Assembly: GCF_000159695.1 (NCBI RefSeq)
Contig: NZ_CM000955.1
Location: 941,473-1,005,472 of the forward strand
From: Finegoldia magna ATCC 53516
Lineage (GTDB): Bacteria > Bacillota > Clostridia > Tissierellales > Peptoniphilaceae
Length of the DNA: 64,000 nucleotides
Direction: 5' to 3'
Positions 1 through 9,622 of the stretch are shown in pieces. Each line of letters begins with the position of its first letter. The stretch's first letter is position 1. The notes under the pieces were generated by a model. The model was not told where the DNA came from. It did no database searches and worked only from the letters and a program-made list of their open reading frames with translations. The position numbers and the translations under genes are program-made.

Positions 1-270
1 TTGATCGTTGGGATTTTGGAAGACGTAGCCAACTTTTCTGGAGATTTGCGCTGTGGTCATATCTTTCGTGTTTTTCCCATCTAGCAAAATCTCCCCAGAG
101 CTTGGTCTCAATAACCCGTTCATTAGTTTTGCACAAGTTGATTTACCGGCTCCATTTTGTCCTACGATTGCAACTTTTTCTGAAGAATTCACGACCAAAT
201 TCAAATCATTAATCGCTTTGAATCCGTTAGGATAAGTAAAGCTTACATTTTTAAATTCTAATTTGCTCAT
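1..270 (-). CDS. ECF transporter ATP-binding subunit, partial (cut by window edge)
   Basis: The first 90 codons of an ABC ATPase are visible; the rest lies beyond the left edge. The protein begins MSKLEFKNVSFTYPNG. It has a Walker A motif GQNGAGKST near residue 37 and a Q-loop region YVFQNPNDQ at the cut end. The ATG shares one base (TAATG) with the stop codon of the upstream ATPase, so the two are translationally coupled. It is the fourth gene of an S-T-A-A operon and is probably the second ATPase of an energy-coupling factor importer. Family identity is clear. The substrate is not known. Confidence 0.9.
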   Translation of the reverse strand, partial: MSKLEFKNVSFTYPNGFKAINDLNLVVNSSEKVAIVGQNGAGKSTCAKLMNGLLRPSSGEILLDGKNTKDMTTAQISRKVGYVFQNPNDQ

Positions 271-1106
271 TAATTTTCCTCCAATTCTTTCTTGCATTCA
301 TCCAAAGTTATAGGGATATTTTTGAAAAATCCTGGCTTTTCTTCATTTAATTTGTATGCAAGTTCTGAAACTATAGGCATAGATACATTGTGCTTTTCGA
401 TTTTGTCGTTTGATAAAACTTCGTGAGTTTCACCGTTGAAGATAATTTCTCCATCGTCCATAACCACAACTCTATCGGCGTACTCTGCTATCAAATCAAT
501 TTTGTGTTCAACCAATATTATTGTTTTATTTTGTGATTTCAAAAGTTTCAAAATATCGAAGATTTCTTCCGTTCCAAGTGGGTCAAGCTGACTTGTCGGC
601 TCATCGAATATCAATACTTTTGGATTCATTACGATGATTGAAGCTATCGCAACTCTTTGCGATTGTCCGCCTGATAATTCGTTAGGGTTTTTATCTTGCA
701 AATCTTCTATTTTAAGTAATTTAATGACATCAGTTACTCTTTGTCTGATTTCTTCTCTTGGAACTCCAAGGTTTTCCAGTCCGTAGGCGATTTCTTCGAA
801 TACAGTTTTCTTTATTCCAGAGATTTGGCTAAATGGATTTTGAAATACAAACCCAACTAATTCCGCCATTTCGCCACGTTCGATATCGTCGATGTTTTTA
901 TTGTCAATGATTATGTCTCCTGTGATTTCTCCTTGAACGAAATCTGGAATTATTCCTCTTATAATATTGGACAAAGTCGTCTTGCCGGAACCATTTTTGC
1001 CAATAATTCCTACAAATTCTCCTTGCCCAACGTACAAATCCAAGTTTTTTATCGTCTTTTCTTCTTGAAGTTCATATTTGAACGAAACATTTTTAAGTTC
1101 TATCAT
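270..1106 (-). CDS. ECF transporter ATP-binding subunit (EcfA type)
   Basis: This 278-residue cytoplasmic ABC ATPase would power vitamin or micronutrient uptake with the EcfT and S proteins encoded upstream. Visible motifs are Walker A GKNGSGKTT near residue 37, Q-loop FVFQNPFSQ near 87, signature LSGGQSQRVA near 143, Walker B VLIFDEP near 163 and the switch histidine in VEHKID near 200. The length is normal for EcfA. It starts directly on the EcfT stop (one-base TAATG overlap) and its own stop overlaps the next ATPase start. A heterodimer of the two ATPases is expected from the family, not shown here. Confidence 0.93.
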   Translation of the reverse strand: MIELKNVSFKYELQEEKTIKNLDLYVGQGEFVGIIGKNGSGKTTLSNIIRGIIPDFVQGEITGDIIIDNKNIDDIERGEMAELVGFVFQNPFSQISGIKKTVFEEIAYGLENLGVPREEIRQRVTDVIKLLKIEDLQDKNPNELSGGQSQRVAIASIIVMNPKVLIFDEPTSQLDPLGTEEIFDILKLLKSQNKTIILVEHKIDLIAEYADRVVVMDDGEIIFNGETHEVLSNDKIEKHNVSMPIVSELAYKLNEEKPGFFKNIPITLDECKKELEEN

Positions 1107-1837
1107 TATTTAAACCTCCACACCAAAGCTAACACAACCAAAGCAATGAAAACGTAAAAAATTATTCTGTCCGTAGTTGTTTTTTTGATTTCCTTGAGAC
1201 ATGTTTTTTCATTTTCGGATGCAAATCCACGCGCTTCAAGTGTAATTGTCTTTTCGTCGATTTCTGAAAGTGAAGATATAATCAAAGGTCCAAGTGAAGG
1301 GAAGAACGCCTTCGCTCTGTTTTTAATGGAACCTGTAGTTTCAATTCCACGCGCTTCTTGTGCTTTGATGATTTTGGAACTTTTCTTAATCATTTCCGGA
1401 ATCATAGTCATTGTTGCCATGATTACATAACTTGTAACGTGACTTACTCTTTTTTGTTGAAGAGCTATCATCAAATCTTCAATGTCTGTCGTCTCAAAGA
1501 ACAACAAAAACAAAGTTATAAGTGTAAGAATGAATTTTGTTTGTTCCAAACCATTCAATATTCCGTTAAGTGTCACTCTCATAAATCCTAGATTCAAATA
1601 CACATGTTCTGTTGATTTGTCCAAGAATAATTGGAACAAAAACATTATTAGTAGTACTAATAACAAAACTATCCACAATTTTTTTACGTATTGTTTGAAT
1701 TTATTGTCCACTAAAGCCAATATCAAACTTAATGGAAGTACGAAAAGATACGCGAATTGCCATGGCAAAACCAACGAAATAATAACCGTAACTATGACCA
1801 TAAAAAGTTTTGTTGTTGGGAAAATTTTAGATATCAT
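1106..1837 (-). CDS. ECF transporter transmembrane subunit EcfT
   Basis: This 243-residue membrane protein has about five hydrophobic segments, four in the N-terminal 140 residues and one at the C-terminus. Between them lie two coupling motifs typical of EcfT, QEARGIET near residue 160 and LEARGFAS near 205; each contains the Ala-Arg-Gly that docks on an ATPase subunit. The start overlaps the stop of the S component by four bases (ATGA), and its stop overlaps the ATPase start. A dedicated T subunit in the same operon as S and both ATPases makes this a group I ECF system. Confidence 0.92.
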   Translation of the reverse strand: MISKIFPTTKLFMVIVTVIISLVLPWQFAYLFVLPLSLILALVDNKFKQYVKKLWIVLLLVLLIMFLFQLFLDKSTEHVYLNLGFMRVTLNGILNGLEQTKFILTLITLFLLFFETTDIEDLMIALQQKRVSHVTSYVIMATMTMIPEMIKKSSKIIKAQEARGIETTGSIKNRAKAFFPSLGPLIISSLSEIDEKTITLEARGFASENEKTCLKEIKKTTTDRIIFYVFIALVVLALVWRFK

Positions 1838-2457
1838 TTTGCACCTCTCACGTATTTGTTCTTCTTTTCTTTTATGTATTGAATTCCATTAGGATATCTC
1901 AACAAATTTCTGTTCGGAATGGATTTGATAAGGAAATACACTGCAAACGAAGTCAAAAACTTATCCAAAGTTTCTGTAAGAACAGTTGAACCAATAACAG
2001 ATTCCCATAATCCTTTTCCTGTTGCAACCAAAAATGTCGTGATTGCACTTGAACCACTCGCTCCAGTAACGCCACCAAAAACCAAAACAGTAATTGGCGC
2101 AGACGTAATCATCGCCACAAGCCAAATAATAATGGCTACTACAAATGTCTTCGCTGGAGTTTTAAACATTCCTTTCTTGCCGCAAATCCCTGCAACCAAA
2201 CCAATCGCACCACTTACAACCAAATAAGGAAGTTGTGTTGGATTTGTAACAGATGTCACGATATTTGTAACAACACCTGTAAGAAAACCAATCCATGGAC
2301 CGCACAACACACCTGTGAACACAGTTCCTATAACATCCAAATATACAGGCAATTTTAATGCTGCAGTCAAATTTGCACCAACAAAATTGATAGCTATACC
2401 AAGTGGAATTAGTAAAATTACCGACAAGTTATAGCTCATCTTAGATTTAGATTTCAT
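1834..2457 (-). CDS. ECF transporter S component, specificity unassigned
   Basis: This 207-residue integral membrane protein has about six hydrophobic segments and is the first gene of the ECF operon. It has the family signature YLDVIGTVFTGVLCGPWIG followed by GVVTNIV. The same pattern, with dense identity over most of the length, occurs in the S component at 61790-62329 (FMDTVGTVFTAVVLGPFWG), so the two are paralogues. A TAGGAGG ribosome site lies 7 bases before the ATG. No riboswitch is apparent in the 135-base upstream gap, so the substrate is open. The related CD3073-type annotation of the paralogue is the best pointer. Confidence 0.85.
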   Translation of the reverse strand: MKSKSKMSYNLSVILLIPLGIAINFVGANLTAALKLPVYLDVIGTVFTGVLCGPWIGFLTGVVTNIVTSVTNPTQLPYLVVSGAIGLVAGICGKKGMFKTPAKTFVVAIIIWLVAMITSAPITVLVFGGVTGASGSSAITTFLVATGKGLWESVIGSTVLTETLDKFLTSFAVYFLIKSIPNRNLLRYPNGIQYIKEKKNKYVRGAK

Positions 2458-2592
2458 AAATTCCTCCTATAAATTTTACGAAAAAACTTTTCGCATTGAA
2501 TAAATTTTATCATAATACGGCTAATTAATAAATCATTTTTCGTTAAAAACATTAACAAAGATTTTGTGTTACTAAAATATTTAATTCAAAAT

Positions 2593-3003
2593 CTACAAAA
2601 CTCTCAGCATACCCTTTTTGTTAGGAAATTGTTGGAAATGAAATTTTTCGTAAAATTTATCATAAGGAGTGTTCGCTAACAAAATAATATACGCATCTTC
2701 ATCGTAATTTTCGTCCAAGTATTTGCTAACCTCATTCATCAAAACACTTCCCAAACCATTTTTCTGATAGCTTGAATCCACCATAACATCAGTAACCACA
2801 AGACTAATTGCCCCATCTCCGGCAACCCTTGCCATCGCAATCAACTTATCTCCATCGTAAATTGATGTAATGAAAAGAGAATTTTCAATTGCAACCTTCA
2901 CATTCTCCTTTGATTTTCTATTTCCAATACCAGATTTTTCACGCAAATCGTTGTAATCATCTGGACTAACCGCTGCATTTTTTATCACATATTTTGTATT
3001 CAT
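2593..3003 (-). CDS. GNAT-family N-acetyltransferase
   Basis: This 136-residue cytoplasmic protein has the GNAT fold pattern. Residues 62-90 hold the beta-4 strand and the acetyl-CoA-binding loop, DVMVDSSYQKNGLGSVLM, where the Q-x-x-G-x-G/A diphosphate motif reads QKNGLG. The C-terminal part, ANTPYDKFYEKFHFQQFP, matches the Y-x-K-x-G/H-F motif of small GNATs. It stands alone between the ECF operon and the large surface-protein gene. The substrate (amino acid, polyamine, protein or drug) cannot be read from sequence. Confidence 0.85.
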   Translation of the reverse strand: MNTKYVIKNAAVSPDDYNDLREKSGIGNRKSKENVKVAIENSLFITSIYDGDKLIAMARVAGDGAISLVVTDVMVDSSYQKNGLGSVLMNEVSKYLDENYDEDAYIILLANTPYDKFYEKFHFQQFPNKKGMLRVL

Positions 3004-3042
3004 AATTCACCTCACAAATATTATCCATTATTTTTCTAATTT

Positions 3043-3081
3043 TTACAAAAAAAGAGATATCAGCTTGCTGCCAATATCTCT
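3043..3081 (-). terminator. rho-independent terminator of the 1367-residue surface protein
   Basis: On the minus strand the arms AGAGATAT (3081-3074) and ATATCTCT (3060-3053) form a stem, with further pairing of CAGC/GCTG inside. A T-run follows immediately. It lies 7 bases beyond the stop of the surface-protein gene. Confidence 0.85.
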
Positions 3082-3087
3082 AAGGAT

Positions 3088-6000
3088 TTATTTTGAAATA
3101 CTTTCTACTCCTCCAATTACTTGGATTTCTTTGATGTTAGAATCGTTCAAATATTTTTGAACAGATGCTGGAATTTTATCTTTTTCTAGTAATATTATTG
3201 GAGTTTTATTAATTTGTGTTATAGGACCTGCAACTAATGCGTCTACATAATTATATCCATTTGCTACAAGGATTTTTTCTGCATTTGGATAGATGTGTTT
3301 TGCGACTTCTACTGAAGTTTCAAATCTATCTTTTCCACTTAATCTAGTTACTTTTATTCCCATAGATACAAGCTCTTGTTCGACTTTTTCTGATACAGAA
3401 GATTTTCCTCCTACAATTACAATTTCATTTACATTCCATTCTTTAATTGCTTTCTTCGTGTATTCATTTAATTCATTGATTTGAGTTAACAATACAGGGA
3501 TATTTTCCTTAGCAGCAATGCTATTACCACTAAGTGCATCGACAATGTTTACTCCACTTGCCAACACAATTTTGTGTTTATTGCCAGATTTTTCCACGAC
3601 TTTTTTGCCAACTTCGACAGATGTTCTGTATCTATCTTTCCCTGAAACTCTGACTACATTGTATCCTTGTTGTTTTAAATTAGATTCTACTTCTTGAGAT
3701 ATAGTAGATTCTCCACCTACAATATAAATATTTTTTGCGTTTAATCTTTTAATTTCATTCAATGTATTTGCATTTACTTTTGATTTATCGCTTAAAAGTA
3801 TTGGACTTTTTAAAGATGTCGCAAGTGGTGTTGATGTCAACGAATCCACCAATTCATTTGCTGATGTTAATACGATGCTTTCAGAAGATGAGAAGTGTTT
3901 TTTAGAAATTTCAATAGCTGTTTGGTACCTATCTTCTCCTGAAATTCTTGAATTTGTAAATTGCTTGTACAAATCTTCAAATGATTTCACTTCTTTGTTA
4001 CCAGAAGGATTAGTATTATTTCCTGGATTACTTGGGAGTACTGTGCCTGGATTATTCGGTTTATCATCCGGTGTATTTGGCTTGTCATCAGGTTTACTTG
4101 GTTTATCATCTGGAACACTTGGATTCTCTTCTACTGGCTTTTTAGTATATTCTATCGCGATATCATTAATAGACAATGTTTTTGTTTTAATGTCTACTAG
4201 ATCTTTATCTTGTTTGAATGGCAACAAGTTTAAGTTTCCATATTTGTCGATTTCATAAACTGCAACAACATTTTTATCATTAGGAACAACTCTTTGTATT
4301 GTAAAATCTCCTAACGCCATTTTTGTAACTTCACATCTGTGAGGATTTATTAATTTAAATCTGAATAAATCAAAATCTTTTCCTGCAAGTTTTCTTACAT
4401 CTGATTTGTCTGGATAAGTCGTTTTAAGCATCAAATCCCCAAAGTTCATTCCTTTGATAGTTGTACTCTTATCATCAGATTTCAATTCTGTATTGTTGGC
4501 GTTTTCTTCTCCTTTTGGAACTAATGTTAAATAAGTTGCGTTAGTACAAGAAGTTTGATTGAATACATATTTGCCGTCGCCCCATTTTAATGGATGGTTT
4601 GGTCCTCTTTCAGATTTATCAACAAGTGTAAATGGGAAATTTGCAATCGCAAATTCATCTTTTGAGTCTTCAACTCTTACTGAATATTGAACGCCTTCGT
4701 ACAAATCAATTGGTGTGATTGGAACTCCCCATTCGTCTTCTTCTAAAGTAGTCGCTGTTACAGTGTCATATTCACTTGTAAATATCAACTTAACATTGCT
4801 ATAATCTTTTGGATTTTTCTTGTCTTGTAATATTCTTACATAATCTATAGTGTATTTGTCTTTTATTACTTCATCTTTTTCCAAAGGTCTGATTGTAAGA
4901 TGATCTATTTTTGGATCAACTGGTTTTGCGTATGGGTTTTTAGTTTTATGTCTAATTGGTAAGTTACCTTCACCATTTGCTTTAAAGTAGAATTCATTAA
5001 CTTCTTTATCAAATGGAGTGTCCGCTAAGATAAATTGCTTGTTATTAGAACCAGTTGATAGCATATAGTCATCATTTTCATATACATATAATGATGCTAA
5101 TTCTCCTGCATACGCCATAAAAGTTCCTACTCTTTCAGATCTAGTTAAGTCATATAATGTGAAATACAAAGATTCCATCTCACCAAGAGGTCTTGTCTTT
5201 CCATTTTCTTTAACCAAAATTGGAATAGGTGCCATTTTTACTTTTTTATCGGATAAATTACATACATCATCCACTGATTCTTTTGAATAATCCAACTTAG
5301 ATAACAAGATTTCTTCCAAAACTTTATTATCATCAGTTAATGCCACAATCTTGCCGTTTACTTTCTTCGCTGTCACAGTTAAAGCGTCAAGTTTGTATTC
5401 GTCGTTTTTCTTCAAACGAATTTCGTATTTCTCGCCTTCTCTTAAAGTAAACTTAGCTTTGGCAGATTTTGATATGAATTTTGATACTTTTTTCGTATTC
5501 AAGTTTTCAAGTTCAAATTCCAATTCTTTGTCAACTGGCAATCTGTTGCAAGAACCACACAATACATCTAGTTCAAACTCTTGATCCAATTTTTCTTCTG
5601 ATTTTTTGCCATATTCAATTACAGTATCGTAAATGGATAATGTTTTTGTCTTAATATTTGCCACATTATTTTTCACAGTATAGTTTAGTTTTGTAAGACT
5701 GCCATCTTTTTCCACTTGATATACAGCTTTTACAGATTTATCTTTAGGAATGTTTCTGTGAATTGTAAAATCTCCATCAGCCATTTTGGAAACTTCACAT
5801 CTTTTTGGATTGATTAATTTAAATCTAAATAAATCAAAGTCTTTTCCTTCCATTCCCTTGATTTGTGATTTATCAGGGTGAATTGTTCTTAAAAGTAAAT
5901 CCCTAAAATTCATTCCAGAAACAGATGTCTTTCCGTTTGTGCATTTAATTACTGTGTTATGTTTGTTTTCTTCGCCTTTTTTAACCACAGTAATGTAATT

Positions 6001-7191
6001 CGCATTTCCACAATATGAATGGTTGAATCCGTATTTTCCATCATCCCATCCCAATGGATGATTAGGTCCTCTTTCTGATTTGTCAATTATAGCGAACGGG
6101 AAGTTTTCAATAGCGTATTGTCCCTTAGGATCTTCGATTTTTACAGAATATTGTACTCCTTCATACAAACTAAAAGGACTCAATAAAGTTCCATATTTAT
6201 CTTGCAAAATAGGAACTGCAGTTACTGTATCGTACTCACTTGTAAATACAACTTTTAAATCCTTAAAGTCTTGCTTATCTCCTTCAATTGGTGATATACA
6301 AACATAATCTAGTGTGACTCTATCATTTATTTTTTCGTTTTCTTTTAATGGTCTTACAGTCAATGATTCTATTTCTGTTTTTGCTGGTTCTAAGTATGGA
6401 TTTTTTGTTTTATGTCTAATTGGTAATTTGCCCTCTCCGTTTTGTCTGAAATAGAATTCACTAACAGGTTTTTCAAATGGCTTGTCCGCTAAAATGAATT
6501 TTTTATTCTTAGGGCTTGTGAATAGAATGTAATCATCTTTTTCATAAACGCTTAAAGCTGGAATTTGTCCATTTACAGTTTTTACTTCGCCAACTCTCTC
6601 AGCTTTTGAAGTATTATACAAATTAAATATAACTTCTTCATCTGATTTCAAAGCTCTTTTATTACCATTTTCTTCCACCATCATTGGAATAGGTGCCATA
6701 GTTACTTTTTTGTCCGAAAATTCACAAACATCGTCGACACATTCCTTAGAAAGATCAATTTTGGATACTAGTATATCTTCAAAATTTTTTTCGTCTTCCT
6801 TAGCTAAAACAAAGTCTCCCTTATTGTCCATTACTTCTACAATAAATGGTTCCATTTGGTAATCTTTGTTCTTCTTTAAAGTGATTTTGTATTTTTGACC
6901 AACTTTAATATTTTCAATACTAAATTTGGCAATTCCTTGTGCTGATGTAAACTCCATCACTTCTTTTGTTTCTAAATTTTCTAATTCAAATTCCAATTGA
7001 TTTGCAACAGGTTGCAAATTGCACACTTGACACAATACTTTGACAGAAAATTCCTTTGTTTTGACATCTGATTCAGGTAATGTGGCTTCATTATTTACAT
7101 TACCATCAACTTTTTCATCTGCTGCTTTTGCTACTGGAGCATATCCAAAAACAAGCGCAAAAGCTAACAGAAAAGCTACAACTCTTTTCAA
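3088..7191 (-). CDS. large secreted CWB2 surface protein with duplicated ~485-residue module
   Basis: This 1367-residue exported protein has a signal peptide (MKRVVAFLLAFALVFGYAP, cleavage after the AKA near residue 23). Two homologous modules follow, at about residues 47-535 and 536-1010, then a Pro/Asp/Lys-rich linker with PDDKP repeats near 1030-1060. Three CWB2 repeats (SGEDRYQTA, SGKDRYRTS, SGKDRFETS) fill about 1075-1367. CWB2 repeats anchor proteins non-covalently to wall polymers in clostridia. Each module starts with a Cys-x-x-Cys pair (CQVC, CGSC) and shares signatures such as FTSEYDTVTA and SERGPNHPL. The module fold is not recognised; adhesion or S-layer function is inference. AGGAGG precedes the ATG, and terminators flank the monocistronic gene. 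Confidence 0.9.
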   Translation of the reverse strand: MKRVVAFLLAFALVFGYAPVAKAADEKVDGNVNNEATLPESDVKTKEFSVKVLCQVCNLQPVANQLEFELENLETKEVMEFTSAQGIAKFSIENIKVGQKYKITLKKNKDYQMEPFIVEVMDNKGDFVLAKEDEKNFEDILVSKIDLSKECVDDVCEFSDKKVTMAPIPMMVEENGNKRALKSDEEVIFNLYNTSKAERVGEVKTVNGQIPALSVYEKDDYILFTSPKNKKFILADKPFEKPVSEFYFRQNGEGKLPIRHKTKNPYLEPAKTEIESLTVRPLKENEKINDRVTLDYVCISPIEGDKQDFKDLKVVFTSEYDTVTAVPILQDKYGTLLSPFSLYEGVQYSVKIEDPKGQYAIENFPFAIIDKSERGPNHPLGWDDGKYGFNHSYCGNANYITVVKKGEENKHNTVIKCTNGKTSVSGMNFRDLLLRTIHPDKSQIKGMEGKDFDLFRFKLINPKRCEVSKMADGDFTIHRNIPKDKSVKAVYQVEKDGSLTKLNYTVKNNVANIKTKTLSIYDTVIEYGKKSEEKLDQEFELDVLCGSCNRLPVDKELEFELENLNTKKVSKFISKSAKAKFTLREGEKYEIRLKKNDEYKLDALTVTAKKVNGKIVALTDDNKVLEEILLSKLDYSKESVDDVCNLSDKKVKMAPIPILVKENGKTRPLGEMESLYFTLYDLTRSERVGTFMAYAGELASLYVYENDDYMLSTGSNNKQFILADTPFDKEVNEFYFKANGEGNLPIRHKTKNPYAKPVDPKIDHLTIRPLEKDEVIKDKYTIDYVRILQDKKNPKDYSNVKLIFTSEYDTVTATTLEEDEWGVPITPIDLYEGVQYSVRVEDSKDEFAIANFPFTLVDKSERGPNHPLKWGDGKYVFNQTSCTNATYLTLVPKGEENANNTELKSDDKSTTIKGMNFGDLMLKTTYPDKSDVRKLAGKDFDLFRFKLINPHRCEVTKMALGDFTIQRVVPNDKNVVAVYEIDKYGNLNLLPFKQDKDLVDIKTKTLSINDIAIEYTKKPVEENPSVPDDKPSKPDDKPNTPDDKPNNPGTVLPSNPGNNTNPSGNKEVKSFEDLYKQFTNSRISGEDRYQTAIEISKKHFSSSESIVLTSANELVDSLTSTPLATSLKSPILLSDKSKVNANTLNEIKRLNAKNIYIVGGESTISQEVESNLKQQGYNVVRVSGKDRYRTSVEVGKKVVEKSGNKHKIVLASGVNIVDALSGNSIAAKENIPVLLTQINELNEYTKKAIKEWNVNEIVIVGGKSSVSEKVEQELVSMGIKVTRLSGKDRFETSVEVAKHIYPNAEKILVANGYNYVDALVAGPITQINKTPIILLEKDKIPASVQKYLNDSNIKEIQVIGGVESISK
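4150..7053 (-). repeat. internal tandem duplication within the surface-protein gene
   Basis: The encoded modules at about residues 47-535 (bases 7053-5587) and 536-1010 (bases 5586-4162) align along their full length. Shared landmarks are VLCQVCNL/VLCGSCNR, VDDVCEFSDKKV/VDDVCNLSDKKV, FTSEYDTVTA in both, SERGPNHPL in both and KDFDLFRFKLINP in both. The divergence between copies shows the duplication is not recent. Boundaries are approximate. Confidence 0.85.
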
Positions 7192-7348
7192 AGCTTCCTC
7201 CTAATGATTTTATTTTTGGTAGTTAATTTTATACCGATGTCATTATAACTTAATAACACATTTAAAACAATTAATTTAATAATAATTTATCATTTTATTT
7301 AAAAACAAAATTATATACTTTATCACAGCATATTTATTTGCAAATAAC

Positions 7349-7390
7349 GTAAAAAACTCCTAATTAATTGCTAAACTAATTAGGAGTTTG
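7349..7390 (-). terminator. rho-independent terminator of tex
   Basis: The minus strand carries an inverted repeat with arms AAACTCCTAATTA and TAATTAGGAGTTT around a short loop, ending in a T-run. It lies 13 bases after the Tex stop codon. A-rich flanks on both sides would allow some function in either direction. Confidence 0.85.
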
Positions 7391-7402
7391 TATTGAAAAT
7401 AT

Positions 7403-9496
7403 TTATAACTTCATCGACAAGGAAACCAATCCTCTGTCTTTATCTATTCCAATTATTTTTACTTTTACGGTGTCACTTACTTCGCACACTTCTCTTGGAT
7501 TTTTGATGTAGGAATCGCTCATTTTGGATATGTGGCAAAGTCCGTCTTCTTTTATTCCGATGTCTATGAACGCTCCGAAGTCCACGACATTTCTAACCGT
7601 TCCTGTGACTATCATTCCTTCTTCCAAATCATCGATTGACAATACGTCTTGTCTTAGAACTGGTTTTGGCATTTCATCACGTGGATCTCTCCCCGGTTTT
7701 TTGAGTTCTTCGATTATATCACGCAAAGTAGGTTCTCCTACTTCTAGTTCTTCGGATAGTTTTTTCACATCGATATCGTTCAAATCGTATTTCATAATTT
7801 GTTTTGCGATTTCATAGCTTTCTGGGTGAACTTCTGTGTTATCCAATATTTCTTCGCTTTCAGGAATTCTCAAAAATCCTGCGCATTGTACGAATGCTTT
7901 TGGTCCAATTCCTTTTACTTTTAAAATTTCTTGGCGATTAGTGAATGGTCCGTTTTCTATTTTGTAATCTACGATGTTTTTCGCAGTTGTTTTCGTAATT
8001 CCAGAAACGTAATTCAAAAGCGCAGAGCTTGCTGTGTTGATGTTGACACCAACTGTATTCACACAATCTTCTACAACTTCTTCAAGTGATGATTTTAATT
8101 TCTTTTGGTTGACGTCGTGTTGATATTGACCAACTCCGATTGATTGTGGAGAGATTTTGACCAATTCTGCAAGTGGGTCTTGAATACGACGTGCAATCGA
8201 AATAGCACCTCTTATTGTTACATCTAAATCAGGGAATTCTTCGATTGCAAGCTTTGATGCAGAGTAAATACTTGCTCCCGCTTCGTTTACGATTGCGTAG
8301 AAGATTTCATCGTCGATTTGCGCTAACAAATCAGATACGTATTTTTCTGTTTCACGAGAAGCTGTTCCGTTACCTATTGCGATTAGTTTGACGTTGTATT
8401 TGTCGATAAAATCCTTCAAAGTTTCGTCTGCTCTTTGGATTTGTTTTCTTGCATCAGTGACATAAATTACTGCACTGTCCAAGAAATCTCCGTATTCAGA
8501 AATTACAGCAACTTTGCAACCAGTTCTAAATCCCGGGTCAAGTCCAATTATCGCTGTTTCCTTGATAGGTGGTTGCATCAAATAAGGCTTCAAATTGCTT
8601 TTGAATACGCCGATTGATTCGTCGTCTGCCATTTCTTTCATGCTTTGGCGCACTTCTGTCTCAATTGATGGAACGATTAATCTTTTGTAGCTGTCTTTGA
8701 CAGCTTTTTCAATCAAATCATAACTTTCAAAATCATTTGCTCTTGCGATTTTTCTCATTATTTTGAAAATATTGTAATCGTCATTCAACAAGAATGAAAC
8801 TTTCAAGAATCCTTCTTTTTCTCCTCTAAATACCGCAAGAACTCTGTGTGCTTTGACATCTTTTACTTTTTCTGAATAATCGTAGTACATCTTGTATGTG
8901 CCAGAATCGTCTTCGTTTTTTTCTTCAGTTTTCATAACCCCATCTGTTATGAACGAATTACGAACTATATCTCTGAATACTTTTTGTTCAGATACGAATT
9001 CTGCTATGATGTCCAAACTTTTACTAATAGCATCATCAACTGTTTTGATTTCTTCTCCGTTGACAAATTCTGAGGCTTTTTTCTCAATCTCAGATAAAGA
9101 GTGAGTTTTCTCCATTATCATATCTGCTACTGGTTGAAGTCCCAATTCTACAGCGATTGATCCACGAGTTCTTTTCTTAGGCTTAAATGGAAGATAAATA
9201 TCTTCTAATTCTGTCAAAATAGTTGCTTCGTCGATTTGTTTTTTCAAATCTTCAGTGAGTTTTCCTTGCTCATCGATAAGACGTGTGATGTCGTCTTTTC
9301 TTTCTTGCAGGTTTCTCAAATATGTAAGCCTATCGTTTAATTGTCTCAACGTTTCGTCAGTCAAATTCCCAGTGATTTCTTTTCTGTATCTGGCGATAAA
9401 TGGAATTGTATTTCCCTCATCTAATAATTCAACTGTCTTAACAACGTTATCATATTTTATGTCTAATTCTTCTGATAATTTTTGTAGTATATTCAT
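7403..9496 (-). CDS. tex: Tex-family transcription accessory / S1 RNA-binding protein
   Basis: This 697-residue cytoplasmic nucleic-acid-binding protein shows the full Tex architecture. An N-terminal helical region has IPFIARYRKE near residue 32. A YqgF/RNase H-like domain has GLDPGFRTGCKVAVI near 321 and the YQHDVNQKK motif near 450. Helix-hairpin-helix motifs follow (NIVDYKIENGPF, LKVKGIGPKAF, 500-550), and a C-terminal S1 domain runs from about 622 to 695 (GTVRNVVDFGAFIDIG, GLCHIS). The length is slightly shorter than the usual 710-780. The gene is flanked by terminators, so it is monocistronic. Tex proteins influence transcription and RNA turnover; the precise role here is inferred only from family. 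Confidence 0.95.
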   Translation of the reverse strand: MNILQKLSEELDIKYDNVVKTVELLDEGNTIPFIARYRKEITGNLTDETLRQLNDRLTYLRNLQERKDDITRLIDEQGKLTEDLKKQIDEATILTELEDIYLPFKPKKRTRGSIAVELGLQPVADMIMEKTHSLSEIEKKASEFVNGEEIKTVDDAISKSLDIIAEFVSEQKVFRDIVRNSFITDGVMKTEEKNEDDSGTYKMYYDYSEKVKDVKAHRVLAVFRGEKEGFLKVSFLLNDDYNIFKIMRKIARANDFESYDLIEKAVKDSYKRLIVPSIETEVRQSMKEMADDESIGVFKSNLKPYLMQPPIKETAIIGLDPGFRTGCKVAVISEYGDFLDSAVIYVTDARKQIQRADETLKDFIDKYNVKLIAIGNGTASRETEKYVSDLLAQIDDEIFYAIVNEAGASIYSASKLAIEEFPDLDVTIRGAISIARRIQDPLAELVKISPQSIGVGQYQHDVNQKKLKSSLEEVVEDCVNTVGVNINTASSALLNYVSGITKTTAKNIVDYKIENGPFTNRQEILKVKGIGPKAFVQCAGFLRIPESEEILDNTEVHPESYEIAKQIMKYDLNDIDVKKLSEELEVGEPTLRDIIEELKKPGRDPRDEMPKPVLRQDVLSIDDLEEGMIVTGTVRNVVDFGAFIDIGIKEDGLCHISKMSDSYIKNPREVCEVSDTVKVKIIGIDKDRGLVSLSMKL

Positions 9497-9586
9497 TCTC
9501 TTCCTTCTCTTTTAATAAACTATAATCTATATTTTAACATTATTTTATTTATTTTTCCAGATTAAAGCATTTTGAGGTAAAATTTT

Positions 9587-9617
9587 AAAAACCACCAAGC
9601 GTACACTTGATGGTTTG
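9587..9617 (-). terminator. rho-independent terminator of the 135-residue membrane protein
   Basis: On the minus strand AACCATCAAG pairs with CTTGGTGGTT (one G-T wobble) around a six-base loop, followed by TTTTTAAAATTTT. It begins six bases after the stop codon. Confidence 0.8.
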
Positions 9618-9622
9618 GTTAA

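Noticed and set aside
2458..2592. Riboswitch in front of the ECF operon
   Set aside because: The gap is A/T-rich with only a small GCGAAAAG/CTTTTTTCGT-like pairing and no known riboswitch core.
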